Shown here: one piece after another, positions 28,295 through 38,389 of the stretch
Layout: each line of letters begins with the position of its first letter
How positions within the stretch are numbered: position 1 is the stretch's first letter
DNA from: Thermoleophilaceae bacterium
GTDB taxonomy: Bacteria; Actinomycetota; Thermoleophilia; Solirubrobacterales; Thermoleophilaceae
Reading direction: 5' to 3'
Length of the DNA stretch: 64,000 bases
Assembly: GCA_030446485.1 (NCBI GenBank)
Contig: JAUJNF010000006.1
Coordinates: 24,956-88,955 of the forward strand
Made by a program: the position numbers and the translations under genes
Notes under the pieces: generated by a model
Told to the model about the DNA's origin: nothing
Database searches by the model: none
The model's input: only the letters and a program-made list of their open reading frames with translations

Positions 28295-29704
28295 ATGCGT
28301 ATGTCCGCCGCCGTTCCTGCTACGCGACCACGGTCTGCCGCCACGCGTCCTGCCCGCCGCCGTGCCGCACCGGCGCTTCCGGTCTACTCCGGCCCCTTCG
28401 GCGAGGCGCAGGCCGAGCGCCTGCTGTGGCGCGCGGGGTTCGGGCCGCGGCCGGGAGAGGCGTCGGCTCTGGCCGACAAGGGGCTTCGCGGCGCGGTGCT
28501 GTCGCTCACCCATCCGCCGCGGGCACGGCTCGAGGGCCCGGGCCCCACCGACTCCAAGGGCCGACCGATCGCCCCGGGCGACGCGTGGGGACATGACCAC
28601 CTGTGGTGGCTCGACCGCATGGTGCGCACCAACCAGCCGCTCGTCGAGCGCATGGCCCTCAACTGGCACGACTGGTTCGCCACCGGCGACGTCGGCGCCA
28701 CCCGCCTGAACCTGGCCCAGAACAGCCTCATGCGCCGGCGCGCCCTCGGCTCCTTCTCGGCGCTCCTCACCGACATCACCCGCGACCCGGCGATGTTGCT
28801 CTGGCTGTCCGGCACCGAGAACAGCAGGGACGCCCCGAACGAGAACTACGCGCGCGAGCTGATGGAGCTCTTCACGCTCGGCGCCGCCCGCGGCTACACC
28901 GAAAACGACGTGCGCCAGATGGCGCGGGCGCTCACCGGCTTCACCAACGACTGGAGCCGCGGCGTCGGGCCCCACCGCTTCCGCTTCGAGGCGAAGCGCC
29001 ACGACGGCGGGGTCAAGCGCGTGTTCGGCCGGCGCGGGAAGTTCGACTGGCGTGACGCGTGCCGCCTGTGCCTCGAGAACCGGGCCCACCCCTCCTACTT
29101 AGTGACAAAGCTGTGGTCCTACTTCGTGCCCACCCCGCCGGCGCCCCGCACCGTCTCGTCGCTCAGCGCCCTGTACGTGCACGGGCGTTACGAGGTGCGC
29201 CCGGTGGTCGAGGCCATCCTCATGCACCCCGATCTCCACGAGGGCCCGCGCCTCGTGAAGCCGGCCATCGTGTACGTCGCCGGCCTGCTGCGCACCCGCG
29301 GACGGCCGCTCACCACGGAGTCGTGGACGTGGCTGAGCCACCTGAGCGGCCAGATGCTCTTCCAGCCGCCGAACGTGGCGGGCTGGGACGAGGATCGCTG
29401 GCTCGACACGGCCACGATCTGTGGGCGCTGGAAGGCGGCCAATACATCGCTCCAAGACCAGGAGATCGACACCGGCGACCAGACCTACGACGTCGCCGAG
29501 ACGCCCGAGGCGGCGGTGAGCTCGGCGATCGCCTTCTGGGGCGGGCCGGGCATCACGCCCGAGACCCGCGGACGCCTGCTGGCCTTCTCGCAGCGTTGCG
29601 CCGACGGGATCGAGCACCGCTGGCAGCAGCGCTCCTACCGCGTGCTGCGTCAGAACGCGCTGCGCATGCTCGTGGCCACATCACCCGACTTCCAGACCTG
29701 CTGA
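28295..29704 (+). CDS. DUF1800 family protein (copy 2)
   Basis: This 469-residue paralogue of the protein at 25470 has the same landmarks: PVYSGPFGEAQAERLLWRAG, NQPLVERMALNWHDWFATGD, NENYARELMELFTLGAARGY and FQPPNVAGWDEDRW. It starts at ATG 28295, and an ATG two codons later is equally possible. The N-terminal 25 residues are rich in Ala, Pro and Arg. It lies 56 bases after the first DUF1501 gene and is followed by the second one, so the pair has been duplicated in tandem. Confidence 0.88.
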   Translation: MRMSAAVPATRPRSAATRPARRRAAPALPVYSGPFGEAQAERLLWRAGFGPRPGEASALADKGLRGAVLSLTHPPRARLEGPGPTDSKGRPIAPGDAWGHDHLWWLDRMVRTNQPLVERMALNWHDWFATGDVGATRLNLAQNSLMRRRALGSFSALLTDITRDPAMLLWLSGTENSRDAPNENYARELMELFTLGAARGYTENDVRQMARALTGFTNDWSRGVGPHRFRFEAKRHDGGVKRVFGRRGKFDWRDACRLCLENRAHPSYLVTKLWSYFVPTPPAPRTVSSLSALYVHGRYEVRPVVEAILMHPDLHEGPRLVKPAIVYVAGLLRTRGRPLTTESWTWLSHLSGQMLFQPPNVAGWDEDRWLDTATICGRWKAANTSLQDQEIDTGDQTYDVAETPEAAVSSAIAFWGGPGITPETRGRLLAFSQRCADGIEHRWQQRSYRVLRQNALRMLVATSPDFQTC

Positions 29705-29711
29705 GGTAGCC

Positions 29712-31103
29712 GTGGCCCACCACCACTGCCGCGACTTCGACCGCGCCGCGTTCCTGCGGGGAGTGGCCGCCGAGGCCGGACGCGGGCTACCGGCGGTCAA
29801 GCCCGGGACACCGCTTCCGGCGGGCACGGGCCTCAGCCGCCGCTCGCTGCTCATGCGCTCAGCGGGTATGGCGATGTCGATCTACGGCGCCTCGGCGCTC
29901 AGCCCGGGCGCCTTCGAGGCGGGCGTGGCCGAGGCCGCGGCGGCTTCCCCCAACGCTCCGGTGCTGGTCTCGGTCTTCCTCGAGGGAGGCATCGACTCGA
30001 TGTCGGTGCTCGCCCCCACGGGCGACCCCAAGTACCGGCGGCTGCGGCCGAAGCTATCCCTGCCCGACGGCGCGGGCTCCGCGTTCGCCGAGGACGACAG
30101 GCTGCGCTGGCATCCCGCCGCGGCGTCGCTCGCCGCCCTGCACGGCGCGGGCAAGGTGAGCGTCTTCCCCTCGATCGGCTACGACCACGCCGACCAGTCC
30201 CACTTCACCTCGCGCCACTACTGGGAGGTGGGGCAGACGAACGCCAATGCCGCCACCGGATGGCTCGGCCGCTACCTGGACCGGGTGGGCACGGGCGCCA
30301 ACCCCCTTCAGGGCCTCTCGCTCGACGGCAGCCTGTCACCGGCCCTCGCCACCGCGCAGGCGCCGGTGGCGGCCATAGAGGGGCCGGGGTCGTACGAGTT
30401 CTGGGGCCGGGGGGTGTGGGGCGACGTGGAGGAGTGGATGCACGAGGCCTTCGCCGACATCGGCGCCGCGCACGCCTCCTCGCCGGGCGCACTCGGAGCG
30501 GCCGGTGCCGTGGCCGCGCGGGCCGGCCAGCTGCGGCGCGACCTGCTCCCCTTCCGCGACGACGCGGACGGCAACAAGGCCTACACGAGCCCGGTCGAGT
30601 ATCCGGCCGGCGACGACTTCCCCGAGCGCCTGGCCGGCCTCGCCGCCATGCTCGCCGCCGGACTGCCGATCCGGTGCGTCGCCCTCAGCGCGGGCGGTGA
30701 CTGGGACACCCACGACAACCAGGAGGAGGACTTCGCCGACAGCCTGAAGCTCACCGCCGACTCGCTCGCCGCCTTCCAGAGCGACCTCGAGGCGCGCGGC
30801 CTCGCCGACCGTGCGCTGGTGCTCGTGTGGTCCGAGTTCGGGCGCCGGGCGGAGGAGAACGGTTCGGCGGGCACCGACCACGGCGCCGGCGGCACCGCCT
30901 TCCTCATCGGCACCCGCGCGCGTGGCCGCATGGTCGGTGAGTTCCCCGGTCTCGGCCGCGGCCTCGACGCCGAGGGCAACCTGCGCGCCACCTCTGACTT
31001 CCGCGGTGTCTACAGCGGCCTGCTCGAGCAGTGGTTCGCCACTGACGCCGCGGCGATCATCCCAGGCGCCGCGGGCTTCGCCCGGCCGGAGCTCGTGCGA
31101 TGA
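29712..31103 (+). CDS. DUF1501 family protein (copy 2), Tat-type leader
   Basis: This 463-residue paralogue of the protein at 26823 has a leader GLSRRSLLMRSAGMAMSIYG with twin arginines. VSVFLEGGIDSMSVLAPTGD, DQSHFTSRHYWEVG, SAGGDWDTHDNQ and VLVWSEFGRRAEENGS match copy 1. GTG start with GAGG upstream. Its last four bases overlap the start of a cupredoxin gene (ATGA), so the five genes 25.4-31.5 kb probably form one export-linked operon. Confidence 0.88.
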   Translation: MAHHHCRDFDRAAFLRGVAAEAGRGLPAVKPGTPLPAGTGLSRRSLLMRSAGMAMSIYGASALSPGAFEAGVAEAAAASPNAPVLVSVFLEGGIDSMSVLAPTGDPKYRRLRPKLSLPDGAGSAFAEDDRLRWHPAAASLAALHGAGKVSVFPSIGYDHADQSHFTSRHYWEVGQTNANAATGWLGRYLDRVGTGANPLQGLSLDGSLSPALATAQAPVAAIEGPGSYEFWGRGVWGDVEEWMHEAFADIGAAHASSPGALGAAGAVAARAGQLRRDLLPFRDDADGNKAYTSPVEYPAGDDFPERLAGLAAMLAAGLPIRCVALSAGGDWDTHDNQEEDFADSLKLTADSLAAFQSDLEARGLADRALVLVWSEFGRRAEENGSAGTDHGAGGTAFLIGTRARGRMVGEFPGLGRGLDAEGNLRATSDFRGVYSGLLEQWFATDAAAIIPGAAGFARPELVR

Positions 31104-31531
31104 GGCGCCTGGCACTGGTCGTGGCGTGCTCGGTACTGGCGGTGCCCGCCACGGCGGCGCACGCCGGCGGCTCCGAGCGGGCGACCGCGACGTCCACCGA
31201 GCGTCCGGCGAGCGCTCCCTCCCGGCTGCTCGTCACCGCCGGCGAGTGGCACCTGACCCTCTCGCGCCAGACGATCCTGCCGGGCACCGCGGTGATTCAG
31301 CTACTGAACGGGGGCGAGGACGCCCACGACCTGAAGCTGCGTCGGCTGCCGCCCCGTATCGCCCCCGCCGCGCCGCGCCCGCCGCAGCGCACGGTGTCGG
31401 TCCCGGAGACGCCGTCCGGTGAGATCTCGGAGATCGAGACCCGCCTTCCGCGTGGCCGCTTTCGGCTCTGGTGCTCGCTGCCCGGCCATCGCCAGGCCGG
31501 GATGCGGGCCGACCTCACCGTTCGGGGGTAG
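31100..31531 (+). CDS. Secreted cupredoxin-like copper protein
   Basis: This 143-residue protein has a signal peptide (RRLALVVACSVLAVPATAAHA) and a single beta-sandwich domain. The type 1 copper ligands can be placed at His in GGEDAHDLKL and in the C-terminal loop CSLPGHRQAGM (Cys, His, Met in the usual C-x4-H-x4-M spacing). It would act as an extracytoplasmic electron carrier or copper-binding protein. It is translationally coupled to the DUF1501 gene and overlaps the convergent PadR gene by 17 bases at the 3' end. Confidence 0.85.
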   Translation: MRRLALVVACSVLAVPATAAHAGGSERATATSTERPASAPSRLLVTAGEWHLTLSRQTILPGTAVIQLLNGGEDAHDLKLRRLPPRIAPAAPRPPQRTVSVPETPSGEISEIETRLPRGRFRLWCSLPGHRQAGMRADLTVRG

Positions 31532-32099
31532 CCCCCTTCCCGGCGTCCCGCGCGGTGGCCGGAAGGTCGCGTCCCTGCCCGAGGCCCTCGAGATAGCGGG
31601 CCGTCAGATCGAGCAGCATGCGGTGGTAGGCCGTCCCGCCCACGAGCGAGCGCTCCACGCCGGGTGAGCTCTCGCCTTGTCGGACGGCGTTTAGGTAGCC
31701 CTCGAGCTCCGCGAGCTTCTCGCTGTGCCAGCGCACGCGCGCCCGCAGCAGCGGCTTCGGGTCCGCGCCGAAGAAGATCTTCAGCATGGCCTCGTCGCGG
31801 AGCTGGGGCGGCGCGGCCTCGGCGGCGCTCACCCACTCCCGCAGAGCGGCCGCGCCGCGGTCGGTGAGCGAGTAGAGCCGCCGGCGCCGCCCCCCCGGCT
31901 CCTGCTGCTCGGACAGGTAGCCAGCCGCGGCGAGGCGCGCAGGCTCGGCGTAGAACGTGGTGTGCGGCACCGGCCAGAAGTTCTCGACCGACTGCTCGAT
32001 CGCCCGCTTCAGGTCGTACGGGGTCGACGGTCCCTTGTAGTCGATCAGCCCTAGAACCACGAACGATGTGCTGGTCAGGCGGGGGCTGTCAAACGGCAT
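31515..32099 (-). CDS. PadR-family transcriptional regulator
   Basis: This 194-residue regulator has the PadR winged helix (TSFVVLGLIDYKGPSTPYDL, then TTFYAEPARLAAAGYL and RRRRLYSLTDRG) and a C-terminal helical dimerisation half (LLRARVRWHSEKLAELEGYL). It is divergent from a FAD-dependent oxidoreductase. A perfect palindrome lies immediately next to its start codon, so it very probably represses itself and the oxidoreductase unit. The ligand is unknown. Confidence 0.9.
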   Translation of the reverse strand: MPFDSPRLTSTSFVVLGLIDYKGPSTPYDLKRAIEQSVENFWPVPHTTFYAEPARLAAAGYLSEQQEPGGRRRRLYSLTDRGAAALREWVSAAEAAPPQLRDEAMLKIFFGADPKPLLRARVRWHSEKLAELEGYLNAVRQGESSPGVERSLVGGTAYHRMLLDLTARYLEGLGQGRDLPATARDAGKGATPER

Positions 32100-32114
32100 A
32101 GTACGTGTGGTACT
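32100..32114. promoter_or_regulatory. Palindromic operator between padR-type gene and oxidoreductase
   Basis: AGTAC-GTGTG-GTACT is a perfect 5+5 inverted repeat abutting the PadR start codon and 51 bases upstream of the oxidoreductase start. It is the only clear palindrome in the divergent region. Confidence 0.7.
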
Positions 32115-32164
32115 GTTCTGGCCGAATCATCTGGACAGCATTGCGATCACGAGAGGAGAGTGTC

Positions 32165-33547
32165 ATGTCGGGTGATCATCGCGCCTCGCCTCCGATGAAC
32201 CGCCCCCGCGCGGACTTCGACGCGGTGGTGGTGGGCGCGAGCCTCGCGGGGTGCACCACGGCGCAACTGCTCGCCCGGCAGGGGGCCCGAGTGGCGCTCG
32301 TCGACAAGGTCCCCGACGCCAACGCGTTCAAGCGCATCTGCGGGCACTACATCCAGGCCTCGGCGGTGTCGACCCTCGAGCGGCTCGGCCTCATGGGCGC
32401 GATCGAGGCCGCCGGCGGCGTGCGCTCGCACGTGCGGCTGCACACGCCGTGGGGCCTCATCCTCGTGCCGCCCGGTGCACGGGTCACCCGCAGCGTGAAC
32501 ATCCGGCGCGAGCGGCTCGACCCGATGCTCCGACACGCCGCCGCCGAGCAGGCCGGTGTCGAGCTCATCCTCGGCCGCACGGCGCGGCGTGTGCTCGACT
32601 GCGGCGCGAACGGCGTCGAGCTCGCCGACACGGCGGGGCAGGCCACCCGTGTGCGGGCGCCGCTCGTGATCGGAGCGGATGGGCGCGACTCGCCTGTCGC
32701 GCGCATGGCGGGCCTGCGGAGGCGGATCAGCCCGCACGGCCGCTTCAGCTACGCCGCCTACTACGAGGGGCCGCCACCCGAGGGTGCTCCGGACGGCACC
32801 ATCTGGTACCTGGACCCCCACTGGGCCGCCGCCTTCCCCACCGACAGCGGCCTGACGATGTACGCGTGCATGCCGACCATGGACCGCCTGCCGGAGTTCA
32901 AGGGCGACCCGGCCGCCGGGCTCGAGTCCTTCGTGGCCGGCCTGCCGAGTGCACCGCCCATAGGCGCCTCGCGCCGTGTCTCCCCGGCCTTCGGCAAGAT
33001 CAAGATGCCGAACGTGCAGCGAGGACCAACCGGGCCGGGAGTGGCGCTCGTAGGGGACGCCGCGCTGGCCACCGACCCACTGTGGGGTGTGGGATGCGGC
33101 TGGGCGCTGCAGTCCGGTGAGTGGCTGGCCGACAGCGTCGCCCCGGCGCTGCGCGGCGAGGAGCCTCTGGAAGGCGGCCTGCGCCGCTACGCCCGCCGCT
33201 GGCACCGCCAGCTCGCCGGCCATGCGTTCATGATCCACGACTACGCCACCGGTCGGCCCTTCAGCGGCGTCGAACGCCTGCTGTACTCGACCGGCGCGCA
33301 GGACCCGCGGGTCGCGGAGCGCCTCAGCGTGTTCGGCACGAGGAGCATCGGCCTCGAGCGGCTCCTCACGCCCCCGGTGCTCACGCGGGCAGTGGCCACG
33401 GGGGTACGCGCTCGCCTCGAGCGGCGCGGCCGCGTCCTCGCCGGGAAGCACCAGCCACGAGGCATTGGCGTGACGGCGCGGGCCGCGGGCGGTGAGGCCG
33501 CGAGCTCGTGGGAGCCGGCGGGCGGCGACCTCCGGGCCGTCTCGTGA
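32165..33547 (+). CDS. FAD-dependent oxidoreductase (geranylgeranyl-reductase/monooxygenase type)
   Basis: This 460-residue flavoprotein has a dinucleotide fold AVVVGASLAGCTTAQLLARQ near the N-terminus, a conserved arginine region RRERLDPMLRHAA, the mid-domain VIGADGRDSPVARMAG, and the second FAD motif GPGVALVGDAALATDPLWGV. This layout is shared by geranylgeranyl reductases, halogenases and aromatic hydroxylases, and no halogenase WxWxIP motif is seen. ATG 32165 is preferred because a GAGAGGAG site precedes it. It overlaps the next gene by GTGA and is presumably controlled by the divergent PadR protein. Confidence 0.85.
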   Translation: MSGDHRASPPMNRPRADFDAVVVGASLAGCTTAQLLARQGARVALVDKVPDANAFKRICGHYIQASAVSTLERLGLMGAIEAAGGVRSHVRLHTPWGLILVPPGARVTRSVNIRRERLDPMLRHAAAEQAGVELILGRTARRVLDCGANGVELADTAGQATRVRAPLVIGADGRDSPVARMAGLRRRISPHGRFSYAAYYEGPPPEGAPDGTIWYLDPHWAAAFPTDSGLTMYACMPTMDRLPEFKGDPAAGLESFVAGLPSAPPIGASRRVSPAFGKIKMPNVQRGPTGPGVALVGDAALATDPLWGVGCGWALQSGEWLADSVAPALRGEEPLEGGLRRYARRWHRQLAGHAFMIHDYATGRPFSGVERLLYSTGAQDPRVAERLSVFGTRSIGLERLLTPPVLTRAVATGVRARLERRGRVLAGKHQPRGIGVTARAAGGEAASSWEPAGGDLRAVS

Positions 33548-34008
33548 GGCTGTACCGGCGGGTGATCCGGCGGCTCGGTCACCGACGCTGGTTCGCGGCC
33601 CTGGGCCGGCGGCTTGCACCGGTGGATCGAATTCTCTACCGCGCCACCGGTGGCCGGTTCGGAGTGACGGGCCCGCCTGTCTACCCGGCTCTCCTGCTCA
33701 CGACAACCGGCCGGCGCACCGGCCAGGAGCGGACGACGCCGGTGATGTACGTGAGAGACGGCCCGCGCTTCGTGGTGAGTAGCGAGAACTTCGGCCAGGA
33801 GCGCCCTGCGTCCTGGCCGCTGAACCTCGAAGCCGAACCACGGGCCAGGGTCCAGGTCGGCAAGGAGGTGCTTGCCTGCCACGCGCGCCGAGCCACCGAG
33901 GACGAGGTGACGAGGTACTGGCCCCGGCTCGTCGAGATGTGGCCCGCGCACGAGAGCTACCTTCGCCGCAGCGGCGTGCGGCACACGTTCGTGCTGGAGG
34001 TGAGCTGA
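33544..34008 (+). CDS. F420 (deazaflavin)-dependent nitroreductase-family protein
   Basis: This 154-residue protein has the DDN/FDOR signature LLTTTGRRTGQERTTPVMYV, where the Arg/Gly segment contacts the F420 phosphate, then FVVSSENFGQERPASWPLNL. The family uses reduced F420 to reduce quinones or similar acceptors. The GTG start overlaps the stop of the preceding FAD oxidoreductase by 4 bases, so the two are translated together and likely act in one pathway, perhaps on an isoprenoid or quinone-like compound (inference). Confidence 0.88.
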   Translation: MRLYRRVIRRLGHRRWFAALGRRLAPVDRILYRATGGRFGVTGPPVYPALLLTTTGRRTGQERTTPVMYVRDGPRFVVSSENFGQERPASWPLNLEAEPRARVQVGKEVLACHARRATEDEVTRYWPRLVEMWPAHESYLRRSGVRHTFVLEVS

Positions 34009-34066
34009 CGCGGTCGTGGCCGGCCGGCGCGGCGGAAGGCCTCACTTCGGCGCCGCCCGGGCCGCC

Positions 34067-36019
34067 TCAGGCCAACAGCGCGGCCAGCTCCTCCGGCTCG
34101 CTGACCGGCCGCTGGCACGCGAAGCGCTCGCACACGTACGCCGCCGCCCGGCCTTCCACCGGCTCGCGCCCGTTCAGCAGGGGCACGCCGTCGGGCTCAC
34201 CCCCCGCCAGCACCAAATGCGGGCGGAAGCTTCCTCGTACCACGCGCTCGAGTGGCTCGCGCGGCTCGCCGACGAGCGCCACCTCCTTGACCGGTGCGAA
34301 GTGGAAGTCCATGGCCTGCAGCAGGTGGGCGAAGGCCTGCGGGTGCTGAGGGGCCACCTCGTGCAGTAGCCGGAAGACGCCGACGGCGCGGCGCTCGTAC
34401 TCCGCTTCGCCCGTGAGCGCGGCCAGGCGCAGCAGGCCGTAGGCGGCGCTCGAGTTGCCGGCGGGAATGGGGTTGTCCTCCAGGTCCTTGCGGCGGGCGA
34501 CCAGCTGCTCGTGGTCGGTCGAGGTCTCGTAGAAGCCGCCGCGCGCCTCGTCGGCGAAGCGGGCCGTCATCTGCTCGGCGGTCTCGCGCGCCGCCTGGAA
34601 CCAGCGCGGATCGAAGGTCGCCTCGTAGAGGGTGATCAGCGCCTCGAGCAGGAACGCGTGGTCCTCGAGGTAGGCGTTGAGCCGTGCGCGGCCGTCCTTG
34701 TAGGTCCGCAGCAGGTGCCCGGCCTCGTTGCGCTGCTCGCGCAGGAGGAAGTCCGCGCATCCGGCCGCGGCCTCCACGTAGTCGGGCCGCTCCAGGGCCG
34801 CGCCGGCGTCGGCCAGCGCCGAGATCATCAGCGCGTTCCATGCCGTCAGGCGCTTGTCGTCGAGCCCCGGCCAGACTCGCTCCGCGCGCACGTCGTAGAG
34901 CCGGCGCTTGATCTCCGCCAGCCGCGGCGGCTCGGGGCCGGCTCGCACCGGGATGTTCTCGCCCTCGAAGTTGCCGCGCTCGCTCATCCCGAAGTGGGCG
35001 ATGGCCGCCTCGGCATCGTCCCCGAGCAACTCGCGCACCTCCTCGAGGGACCAGACGTAGAACTTGCCCTCCACGCCCTCGGAGTCGGCGTCGAGGGCCG
35101 AGAAGAACCCTCCCTCGGGCGCGCGCATCTCGCGCAGCGCCCAGTCGAGCGTCTCCTCGCAGATCTGACGGAAGAGGCCTTCGCCGGTCACCTGCCAGCC
35201 GTGCAGGTAGGCACGGGCCAGAAGGGCGTTGTCGTAGAGCATCTTCTCGAAGTGCGGCACCACCCACTCCGCGTCGACCGAGTAGCGCGAGAAGCCACCG
35301 CCGACCTGGTCGTAGATGCCGCCCGAGGCCATCGCCCGCAGGGTGTGGGCGCTCATCTCGGTCTCCCCGCGGCGCAGGAGCAGCTCGATCGCCGACGACG
35401 GCGGAAACTTGGGCGCCCCGCCGAAGCCGCCGTTGCGACGGTCGTACGACGAGCGCAGGCGGGCGACCGCCTCGTCGAGCGTGCGCGGGTCCATCGGCTC
35501 ACGCGACGGCTGCAGCCGCGCGCCACCCTGCAGCCGCTCCACCACCCGCTCGGCGCCGGCGCGTATCTCGTCGCGCTTCGTCTCCCACGCGTCGGCCACG
35601 GCCTCGAGCACGCGTCGCCAGCTCGGCATGCCATGGCGGGGCTCGAGCGGGAAGTACGTGCCGGCGTAGAACGGCACCTGCTCCGGGGTGAGGAAGACGT
35701 TGAGCGGCCAGCCGCCGTGGCCGGTCATGGCCTGGCAGGCCTCCATGTATATGGCGTCGAGATCCGGCCGCTCCTCGCGGTCGAGCTTCACGCACACGAA
35801 GTGCTCATTCATGTAGGCGGCCGTGTCCTCGTGCTCGAAGGACTCGTGGGCCATCACGTGGCACCAGTGGCAGGCCGAGTAGCCGCTCGAGAGCAGGATC
35901 GGCCTGTCCTCGTTCTTCGCGCGCTCCAGCGCCTCGGGGCCCCACGGGTACCAGTCGACCGGGTTCTCGCGGTGCTGGAGGAGGTAGGGCGAGGTCTCCT
36001 CTTCGAGGTGGTTGGGCAT
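34067..36019 (-). CDS. Thioredoxin-domain DUF255/YyaL-type protein
   Basis: This 650-residue protein begins [20 protein letters not shown] and has the thioredoxin-like domain with CHWCHVM (about residues 48-54), then an (alpha/alpha)6 barrel resembling sugar epimerases and glycosidases ([51 protein letters not shown]). Length and order match the YyaL/spermatogenesis-associated-20 family found in all domains of life, whose reaction is not established. It ends the leftward pair with the acyl-CoA synthetase gene 11 bases upstream. Confidence 0.92.
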   Translation of the reverse strand: MPNHLEEETSPYLLQHRENPVDWYPWGPEALERAKNEDRPILLSSGYSACHWCHVMAHESFEHEDTAAYMNEHFVCVKLDREERPDLDAIYMEACQAMTGHGGWPLNVFLTPEQVPFYAGTYFPLEPRHGMPSWRRVLEAVADAWETKRDEIRAGAERVVERLQGGARLQPSREPMDPRTLDEAVARLRSSYDRRNGGFGGAPKFPPSSAIELLLRRGETEMSAHTLRAMASGGIYDQVGGGFSRYSVDAEWVVPHFEKMLYDNALLARAYLHGWQVTGEGLFRQICEETLDWALREMRAPEGGFFSALDADSEGVEGKFYVWSLEEVRELLGDDAEAAIAHFGMSERGNFEGENIPVRAGPEPPRLAEIKRRLYDVRAERVWPGLDDKRLTAWNALMISALADAGAALERPDYVEAAAGCADFLLREQRNEAGHLLRTYKDGRARLNAYLEDHAFLLEALITLYEATFDPRWFQAARETAEQMTARFADEARGGFYETSTDHEQLVARRKDLEDNPIPAGNSSAAYGLLRLAALTGEAEYERRAVGVFRLLHEVAPQHPQAFAHLLQAMDFHFAPVKEVALVGEPREPLERVVRGSFRPHLVLAGGEPDGVPLLNGREPVEGRAAAYVCERFACQRPVSEPEELAALLA

Positions 36020-36030
36020 CTGTTGCGAGG

Positions 36031-37494
36031 CTACCCCGCATCGCCGGAGCCGGAACCGCCGCCGCCGCCGTTGCGCGTGACCGCTCCACGCAGCTCCGCC
36101 CGCCTTATCTTCCCGCTCGCGGTCTTCGGCAGAGCGTCCACGAAGTCGACGATGCGCGGGTGCTTGTAGGGGGCCGTCTGGGCCTTGACGTGCTCCTGGA
36201 GCTCGCGCGCCAGGTCCTCGCCGGCGGCGTGGCCGCCGCGCAGCACCACCACGGCGCGCACCACCGAGCCGCGCAGCTCGTCGGGGGCGGCCACCGCGGC
36301 GGCCTCCGCCACCGCCGGGTGCGACACCAGCGCCGACTCCACCTCGAACGGGCCGATCCGGTACCCCGACGAGATGATCACGTCGTCGGTGCGGCCCTCG
36401 AACCACAGGTACCCGTCGTCGTCCTGGCGGACGCGGTCGCCGGTGCGCCAGGGGCTCGAGTCGTGGTCCAGGAAGAACGTGGGCACGGTCGCCGGGTCGG
36501 CGCACAGCTCGCCGTCCTCGACCCACAGGCGAAAGCCGGGAAGGGGTAGCCCCATCGAGCCCACCCTCACCGGCTCGCCGATTGGCATGCCGGTGAGGGC
36601 GCCGGTCTCGGTCTGGCCGTAGCCGTCGCGGATCCCCACGCCGGTGGCGGCGCGCCACAGCGCGATCACCTCCGGGTTGAGCGGCTCACCGGCGGCCACC
36701 GCCTCCCGCAGTGCCGGCAAGGGCCGCAGGTCGGCGCGCTTGACGATCGCCCGGTACTCGGTTGGGGCCATGCACAGCACCGACACCCCTTCGCGCTCGA
36801 GGGTCGCGAGGCGGGCGGAGGGGTCGAAGCGGACGTCCTCGAGCAGCGCGGTGGCGCCCATCAGCCACGGCGCGACGAACGCGTTGCGCGCCGACTTCGA
36901 CCAGCCGCTCGCCGCCGTGCACCAGCAGAGGTCACCGGGACGGGCGCCGTACCAGTGCTCGGCCTGCACCCTCTGCCCCGTGAGGTAGCGCTGGCCGTGC
37001 CGGATCGGCTGCGGGCTCCCCGACGTGCCGGAGGTGAACGTGATGAGCGCGGCATCGTCCGGGCTAAGGGCGGCCGCCGGGGCGGGTGGGCCCGCGAAGA
37101 GCCGCTCGTCCGGCACGCTCACGACCGGGCCGTCGTAGCCGCTCGCGGCCACCGTCTCGAGGTTGCGCTCGTCGGCCACCACGAGGCGGGGCCGCACGGC
37201 GTCCATCCGCGCCCGCAGGTCGGCCGCGCGGAGCTGCTCGGTGGAGGGCAGAGCCACGGCGCCGATGCGGAAGCACGCCACCATGGCCAGCGCCCACTCG
37301 GGCCGGTTGCCGATCAGGGTCATCACCACGTCGCCGCGACCCACCCCGGCGGCCGCCAGCGAGCCGGCCAGGCGCGCGGAGCTGTCGCTCACCTCGGCGA
37401 AGGTGAGCTCGCGACGGCTCCCGTCCGCCCCGCGCGCCACCAGCGCGACGCGGGCACCGGGCGCGGCGTCGACGACGTCGCGCGCGAAGTTCAC
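36031..37494 (-). CDS. Acyl-CoA synthetase (AMP-forming, ANL superfamily)
   Basis: This 487-residue ligase contains the core motifs [17 protein letters not shown] (A3/P-loop), GYGQTETG (A5), [20 protein letters not shown] (A7/hinge), [13 protein letters not shown] (A8) and the catalytic lysine in [10 protein letters not shown] (A10). The pattern [12 protein letters not shown] and the overall length fit medium-chain acyl-CoA synthetases. It activates a carboxylic acid to its CoA thioester. It is the first gene of a two-gene unit with the DUF255 protein; no biochemical link between them is known. Confidence 0.9.
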   Translation of the reverse strand: MNFARDVVDAAPGARVALVARGADGSRRELTFAEVSDSSARLAGSLAAAGVGRGDVVMTLIGNRPEWALAMVACFRIGAVALPSTEQLRAADLRARMDAVRPRLVVADERNLETVAASGYDGPVVSVPDERLFAGPPAPAAALSPDDAALITFTSGTSGSPQPIRHGQRYLTGQRVQAEHWYGARPGDLCWCTAASGWSKSARNAFVAPWLMGATALLEDVRFDPSARLATLEREGVSVLCMAPTEYRAIVKRADLRPLPALREAVAAGEPLNPEVIALWRAATGVGIRDGYGQTETGALTGMPIGEPVRVGSMGLPLPGFRLWVEDGELCADPATVPTFFLDHDSSPWRTGDRVRQDDDGYLWFEGRTDDVIISSGYRIGPFEVESALVSHPAVAEAAAVAAPDELRGSVVRAVVVLRGGHAAGEDLARELQEHVKAQTAPYKHPRIVDFVDALPKTASGKIRRAELRGAVTRNGGGGGSGSGDAG

Positions 37495-37539
37495 CGGCCC
37501 GATCCTAGGAGCGGCGGGCGGCCTGTCCGCCGAGCCGCG

Positions 37540-38307
37540 CTACGCGCGCGGCGTGCAGGCGGGCGCGGCGTCCCGCTCGACCGTGCGGTCCGGGTAGCGG
37601 GCGCTCAACCGGATCAGGTACTCACCCCGGCACACGCGGGGGTTGGTGATGAGGCTCAGGCGCCGACGGCGAGTGACGGTGCGGCCCCTCACCCGGCGCC
37701 TCACCTTCACCGTGCGCTGGGCGCCGGCGCGCAGCGTCAGCCGCTCGACCTCGACCTTCGTCACGCCGGCGGGCGGGTCGTTCGCCTGACCGACCTTGAA
37801 GCGCAGCTCCGCCGCGAACTGCCCGCTCTCGAACGGCGTGAAGCGTCCGCGTGCCGATATCTCCGTCTTCGACTGCGGCTCGCGCACCTCGATGATCACG
37901 TCGGCGATGTCCCCGCCGTTCTTGGCGCGGGCCAGGAAGAGATCGATGGTGGCCGTGAACGGCACCGGCGTAACGCCCACGGTCGCCGTGCCGCGCGCCT
38001 CGCCCCTGCCGATCCGGCTCGAGTCCGGGCAGTTGACGTTGCGGGCCTGCTCGTCGCTGCAGCGGCCCGGGCGGGCGCGGGCGTCGAAGCGAAAGCCACG
38101 TTGGAAGGCTATGGCGAGCGACTCGGGCAGCGAGTCCGGGGACTCGACCTGGCGCGGATCGACGTCGACGACGATGCTCGTGGCCCGGCCGGCCCCGTCC
38201 GGGTCGAGCGTGACACTCCTTTCGGGCAAGCGCTCCGCGGCGGTCGCGCTGGCGACGCCTACGGCCATGGCAAGCAGCAGGAGGAGGAGCGGCCGAGGCA
38301 ACGTCAA
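37540..38307 (-). CDS. Secreted protein of unknown function
   Basis: This 255-residue protein has a signal peptide (PRPLLLLLLAMAVGVASATA) after a TTG start. The mature part is rich in beta-strand patterns with two likely disulfide cysteines (GRCSDEQARNVNCPDSSRIG) and a basic stretch VKVRRRVRGRTVTRRRR before a C-terminal CRGEYLIRLS segment. Proteins with this RC...C-P-x-S-x-I-G signature are numerous in Solirubrobacterales by my recollection, but I know of no function. It is divergent from the YihY gene. Confidence 0.75.
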   Translation of the reverse strand: MTLPRPLLLLLLAMAVGVASATAAERLPERSVTLDPDGAGRATSIVVDVDPRQVESPDSLPESLAIAFQRGFRFDARARPGRCSDEQARNVNCPDSSRIGRGEARGTATVGVTPVPFTATIDLFLARAKNGGDIADVIIEVREPQSKTEISARGRFTPFESGQFAAELRFKVGQANDPPAGVTKVEVERLTLRAGAQRTVKVRRRVRGRTVTRRRRLSLITNPRVCRGEYLIRLSARYPDRTVERDAAPACTPRA

Positions 38308-38389
38308 GAGGCGAGCGTAGCGGTGTTGACGCTCGCCGGAGCCACCTACGGCCGTTTAGCGCGGCAGAGGCCGGGGAAGCGAAGGCCCG

